In this document: positions 59,672 through 64,000 of the stretch, one piece after another
Layout of the letters: each line of letters starts with the position of its first letter
Position numbering within the stretch: the first letter of the stretch is position 1
From: Adenophora triphylla var. japonica
Taxonomy: Eukaryota > Streptophyta > Magnoliopsida > Asterales > Campanulaceae
Reading direction: 5' to 3'
DNA: 64,000 nt
Assembly (NCBI GenBank): GCA_022495995.1
Contig: JAFEMH010002079.1
Coordinates: forward strand, 1 to 64,000
Translations under genes and position numbers: made by a program
The notes under the pieces: generated by a model
Told to the model about the DNA's origin: nothing
The model's input: only the letters and a program-made list of their open reading frames with translations
Databases searched by the model: none

Positions 59672-61168
59672 TGTTGGGTATGCATATTTTAACCCTCCTA
59701 TTTTAGATTAGATTTGATTGATACCATAACCTCCTGTCTATTTTAAGGACTTTAGGACCCTATGTAATGAAGCTTACACTTCAATTTTTTAGCTAAGTTC
59801 ATTTTATAGAATAGGTTTAAATTAGGCTTGAAGTCTGGCACAAGACTCATTGGATTTGAGGATTGCAGTTCAAGAAGTTTCAACCGCTCTAAAGCAACCG
59901 CTCGTGCTGAACCGCCTTGTGGAATTCCTTTGCTGAAACTTCTCCTTTGAACAACTGCAGTGCAACCGCACATGTGAACCGCACCTGTGTAGTTCCAATA
60001 TCTCGACCGCACTCTGCAACCTCACTGGTGTATTCAACCGCATGTACACCAGGACCGCTTCCAATGATTGAAGACTTGAAGTGAACCACATTTGACCGTT
60101 GGAATCCACATCAGCAATATCAAAAGTCAACCACTAAATCTTGTCACATGATTCAATGTCAGAAAAGATCTGCAAGGATCTTGATAAGGTGACAGGTGTC
60201 CTAACTACCTTACTTGCAGCTGAAGCCTGATCAGCTTTATCTGCAGCTGTTGTACCAAAGGACAAAAGTGGATATTATGGACCAATGGAAAAGCACCAGT
60301 ACATTACTTGATACAACTGTGTCCAATGGTTAGTTCCTTGGTGCTTGGGTATAAATACCACTAATCTTCATCATTTGAAGATTGCTTGAGAAAATTGAAA
60401 GTGCTGTGTTCATAGAAGCTGAAGCTCTGCCCAGAAATTCTAAGTCCTTTGAATCTTCATCTTCAACTTCAAGAAAAATATCCCAGCCCAGAAATCAAGC
60501 CTTAACACCATCAAGAATCATCGTGCTCTCCATCTCAAAGATTTAAAGAGCCTTGATCTTGTTCTCTCACACACACACCTCACTTGTTTAATCACATAGA
60601 TTAATCATTTGAGATACACTGGTTATAGTCTAGGATTTGTTCTTCATAGAAAAGATTTTAGATCTGAGTATTACTCATTATACTTTGTAATCTCTCTCAT
60701 ACTCAATATAAAATCTAACTCTTAGAAAATCCAATACTAACCATCTTGGTAGTGGACGTAGATCGTTTATCGATTGAACCACTCCAAATATTGTGTTCTT
60801 ACTTTACTGCATTTATTATTTCTTGTGCTTATTAATTATCTATCTTTTTTCTCTGTTTGATCTTATTTGTAGTTATCAATTATTAAGAATTGTGTTTGGA
60901 GTTAACATTGTCAAAACCTCACTTGTTTGTAAACTGCACTCACCAAAACCGCACTATCAAAACCGCGTTACAAACCGCACCTCAAAACCGCTTTCTATCT
61001 TCAAATATTCCGCTGTGCATTTTACATCTCTACTTGCAGTTTATTAACAACTGCAAGCGGTTTTGTAAGCTTAGAGGTTTAGTTTTAAAAGAGGGCAAAA
61101 AATTTGTAACAACTATTCACCCCCCATCTAGCTGTTTTTCACCCTTGTTGCTACCTTTGAGACCAACT
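59672..61168 (+). repeat. copia-3 3' LTR
   Basis: Nearly identical to the 5' LTR, with scattered substitutions and a few indels. It retains TATAAATACC at 60,350-60,359. It ends at 61,168, followed by GATGG, where the hAT reading frame resumes. Confidence 0.9.
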
Positions 61169-61173
61169 GATGG

Positions 61174-61560
61174 TTTTGATGCATTAGAATCTTATGTTAA
61201 GCCAATTAGACAATGTATTCAATTTATTTCTAAAAAAAAATTCTAATACAAAAAAATGGATCAATTTTTTAAGAAGTAAAAATGTGGCGGACAAATATTT
61301 TACTTACGGTGTTCCAACTAGGTGGAATTCCACCTACAAAATGTTAACCGATGATTTTGCTTATAAAGATCTCCTAATGCAATTTTTTCTGTCAATTGGT
61401 TATAATGAACCTCTACTTGCTTATCAATGGAATGCATGCACAAATTTATGTGAATTGTTAAAGATTTTCAATACCGCTACTTTGACTTTTTCGGGAGTTT
61501 ATTATCCAACTTCCGTTTTGGTGCTAGAGCATTGTGTTGCAATTGTTACTAGTTTTTGTT
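61174..61560 (+). pseudogene. hAT transposase, continuation after copia-3
   Basis: The frame left at RDG (47,456) continues here with FDALESYVKPIRQCIQFIS, then the typical TRWNSTYKML and LCELLKIFNTATLTFSGVYYPT motifs of hAT catalytic domains. One small indel lies in an A-run near 61,231-61,242. The C-terminal dimerisation domain is absent because other sequence begins after about 61,570. Confidence 0.9.
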
Positions 61561-61569
61561 GGAAAAATA

Positions 61570-62617
61570 GGGTGGTTTGAAGGAAATTAATGGATTAATT
61601 TCTAAAGGGTAATTTAGTCAAATTACTTAAGTAGTTTAGTGTTTGTGAAAGTAAAATATTTATTTGTCCAAAATGATTTTTGGATGAATTAAATATAAAT
61701 GCTCAAAGGATTTGGCCCAAATTTTTATAATAAATTTTGATTTTGTAAATAAAAAATGACTTTGAATTTTACTGAGGTGCTCGGCTGAGCAGAGTGTTAA
61801 TTCGGTCGAGCATAGCATGGCAGTAAGTCCAAAGTTTCTGAAAAGCCATGCTCGTCTGAGGCATATGCCTTGCTCGGCTGAGCAGAACTGGGCAAATTCT
61901 TGCTCGACCGAGCAAGGTACATGACTCGGCTGAGCAGATCCTGTGCATTAATGACTGGTTGATTTTCAACCAGTAACAGCCGAGGAAATGAAAATAAAAA
62001 CTGAAATTTGAGATTAAATGGATTTAATCTTTTCAGTTTAATGAGTTTAATTTTGGTGTTTAATTCCAAATTAAATCCTTGGATTCCTAAGGCTTTTGGG
62101 GTTTTATTTATTGTTGTTTGTTAACAACAATGAGAAGTACTTTTGAAAATCATTGGAAGAACACAAGAAAAACCCACAGCAGAAAAACCAAACACCTATC
62201 TTCTTAAATCCTCCTCCATAATCCTCTTGTTGCATATTGTTGATCCTTTTCTTTTGGCCTCCTTGCGTAGCTTGATCAAGAGGTGATATTGTCCAAGCAT
62301 AGTTCAGCTCGCCGGGAACTTTAGGTGCAAAGTGGCCCTGGTCCGCACGTTCTATCCTGGGAGACAAGCAACCCAAGCAAACTCAAGCACACTCGGTGAG
62401 GGGTTGAATTTGTCTTAAGGAGACAGTGGTTTCATTGGGCTCGTGCTTCAAAAATTCAACAACTTATCCTTTGTATTTTCAGTTTTTGTTAATTGTATTT
62501 TATTTATTTTTCTATAATTGTAACACCCTTGTAACAATCTTAAGACATATTCCTAATCGAGGGAGTCGATTACAGATTTTTAAAACATAAAATACTAACT
62601 AAGTTGTTGTGTTTCAG
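61570..62617 (+). repeat. Probable LTR and leader of copia-4
   Basis: This noncoding stretch lies between the hAT fragment and a new gag start. It carries five TGCTCGGCTGAGCA-type palindromes (61,778-61,791, 61,802-61,812, 61,871-61,884, 61,901-61,914, 61,924-61,936) and a leader ending TGTGTTTCAG before ATG 62,618. I could not identify the LTR ends or a primer site; a TG at 61,578 is a possible start. Confidence 0.45.
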
Positions 62618-64000
62618 ATGGCAAATAACAACAACAACAACGTGGAGACCCAAATTGGATCCCAAACTGGACCCCAACGTGGAGACCCAAATCGGATCCC
62701 AAACTGGACCCCAAACTAATCCCCAAACTGGAAACGGAAGTGGCTCGACTATTGTGACAAATGCTCCTACGATCCATATCCCGACACCCCATGCGGAAAA
62801 ACCCGAGAAGTTTGTTGGCCACAACTTTAAGCGTTGGCAACAAAAGATGCTTTTCTACCTCACTACCTTACACTTGGCAAAATATTTGAAAGAAGATATG
62901 CCAAAGGTGAGTGAAGGAGAAACCAATGTTACAACCTTGGTTGCGGTTGAAATATGGGAGCATGGGGAATACTTGGGCAGAAACTATGTCCTTAATTCAC
63001 TTTCAGATTCTCTTTACAATGTGTTTAATGAGAAGAAATCTGCTAAGGAATTGTGGGGGTCGTTGGACCACAAATATAAGATTGAGGATGAGGGAACAAA
63101 AAAGTTCATTGTTGCCTGTTTCCTTGATTTTAGGATGGTGGACAGCAAAAGTGTGAAATCTCAAGTTGATGAGTTTCAAACTATTTTGCACGAGATTCAT
63201 GCCGAGGGTATGATCATAAGTGAAAGCTTCCAAGTGGCTGCAATCATTGAAAATTTGCCTCCATCTTGGAATGATTTCAAGAACTACCTTAAGCATAAGC
63301 GAAAGGAAATGGATGTAGAAGGAATCATCCTTCGTTTGAGTATTGAAGAGAACAATAGAGCCGCTGAGAAAAAGTTTGTTTCTATTGTGGCTAAGGCCAA
63401 TATGGTGGAGCATGGTGAAAGCTCCAAAGGTAAAAGCTTTGGGAAGGGAAAATGAAAGGTTGTGACAACTTCCAAGCGTTCCCACTTGGGACCAAAAGGT
63501 GGTGTCTCCAAGAAGAAGTTCTTAGGAACTTGGTACAATTGTGGCGGTGAAGGCCACAAGGCTCATGCTTGCAAGTTTCCCAAGAAGGCTCGTGAGGCAA
63601 ACATGGTGGAAGGCATTGCTAGGGAAGTGTCCGAGATGCACCTCACAACTGTGATTTCCGAGGTGAATTTGGTGGGTTCAAACCCAAATCAATGGTGGAT
63701 TGACACCGGCGCTACTAGACATGTGTGCTCCAACAAAGACATGTATAGTACTTTTGTTGCTAAGGATGGCGAGAAGCTATTCATGGGGAATTTAGCCACT
63801 TTCGAGATCAAAGGTGAAGGAAAAGTGGTCTTGAAGATGACACCAGGGAAGGAGTTGACTCTTAACAACGTGCTTTATGTGCCCGACATCCGGAAGAACT
63901 TGGTGTCCGGATCGCTTTTGATAAAGCATGGTTTTTGTATTGTGTTTGAGTCAAATGTAGTCACTTTGTCTAAGAGTGGAATGTTTGTGGGTAAAGGCTA
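62618..64000 (+). pseudogene. copia-4 gag and protease, cut by the window edge
   Basis: ATG 62,618 opens MANNNNNNVETQIG. A 37-bp tandem duplication (62,639-62,675 and 62,676-62,712) shifts the frame, and the gag then reads on in the second frame: KPEKFVGHNFKRWQQKMLFY, SAKELWGSLDHKYK, VDEFQTILHEI. A TGA at 63,453 interrupts it. The zinc knuckle reads WYNCGGEGHKAHAC, with Trp where the first Cys should be. Protease follows with WWIDTGATRHVC (DTGA, near 63,692) and NNVLYVPDIRKNLVSGSLL, open to the end. The motifs fit the Tork lineage of copia. Confidence 0.85.

Larger units (their letters stand above)
47457..61168 (+). mobile_element. copia-3: Sirevirus-like LTR retrotransposon, 13.7 kb, with a third gene
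   Basis: LTRs are 47,457-48,964 (1,508 bp) and 59,672-61,168 (1,497 bp), starting TGTTGGGTATGC and ending ACCAACA (5' copy) or ACCAACT (3' copy). The target duplication GATGG is exact (47,452-47,456 and 61,169-61,173). The primer site TGGTATCAGAGC is at 48,967-48,978 and the polypurine tract AAGGGGAGA is at about 59,663-59,671. Gag-pol occupies 49,036-54,213. A separately promoted, spliced ORF3 occupies 54,864 to about 59,004, the position where Sireviruses carry an env-like gene. AACCGC words are dense in LTRs, gag-pol linker and ORF3. All genes have stops. Confidence 0.95.
45795..61560 (+). mobile_element. hAT transposon, split by copia-3; right end not found
   Basis: The left end near 45,795 (TAGACGTGGCCAAAAAATG, then GAACCGGACCGG) resembles hAT ends with subterminal ACCGG repeats, which continue to 45,990. 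The transposase pseudogene follows at 46,412-47,456 and resumes at 61,174-61,560. The right TIR is not visible, and another retroelement seems to begin after 61,570. A GCGTGGCAAA-type hAT end with an 8-bp duplication could not be confirmed. Confidence 0.75.

Overview
The window is a transposon-rich intergenic region from a plant nuclear genome, most likely a eudicot. The evidence is an AT-rich background, GT-AG introns, and the resident families: a Helitron, a MULE with a plant mobile domain gene, Ty1/copia elements with tRNA-Met primer sites, a hAT element, Stowaway and Tourist MITEs, and tRNA-derived SINEs. I see no confident ordinary host gene, rRNA, tRNA or CRISPR array. Nearly every large reading frame is a decayed transposon gene. 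The clear exception is a small, apparently intact three-exon gene carried inside the MULE.

Layout. 1-17,723: remains of a plus-strand Helitron. It holds an RPA-like pseudogene (about 0.2-2.6 kb), a tandem array of seven near-identical 93-nt exons (7.5-9.35 kb), a Rep/helicase pseudogene (10.0-14.7 kb), a captured-looking zinc-knuckle gene (15.1-17.1 kb) and a canonical hairpin + CTAG|T 3' end at 17,723. 17.7-21 kb: a SINE, a candidate element carrying promoter-like sequence, a Tourist MITE and a Stowaway MITE. 20,943-26,568: a TIR element split by copia-1 (21,534-26,351). 26.8-27.1 kb: an AT microsatellite and a minus-strand SINE. 27,330-33,859: copia-2, Sirevirus-like, minus strand, which has lost its reverse transcriptase, RNase H and part of one LTR. 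33.9-34.2 kb: microsatellites around a GC-rich element.

34,782-43,507: an 8.7-kb MULE with long TIRs and a 10-bp target duplication. It carries a plant-mobile-domain pseudogene (+), a MuDR transposase pseudogene (-) and an intact HROB-like OB-fold gene (-). A 25-nt palindrome recurs about 14 times at its ends and gene borders. 44,687-45,648: a Tourist-like element swollen by a G-rich tandem array. 45,795-61,560: a hAT element split by a 13.7-kb Sirevirus-like copia-3 (47,457-61,168; TSD GATGG). Besides gag-pol, copia-3 has a third gene with its own TATA box and intron. 61.6-64.0 kb: the 5' part of another copia element running off the window.

The best leads are the intact OB-fold gene and palindrome network of the MULE, the symmetric-exon array of the Helitron, the independently promoted spliced third gene of copia-3, and a ~160-bp intron-like module shared by copia-3 and the MULE. 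All domain names come from reading motifs by eye; no database search was run.
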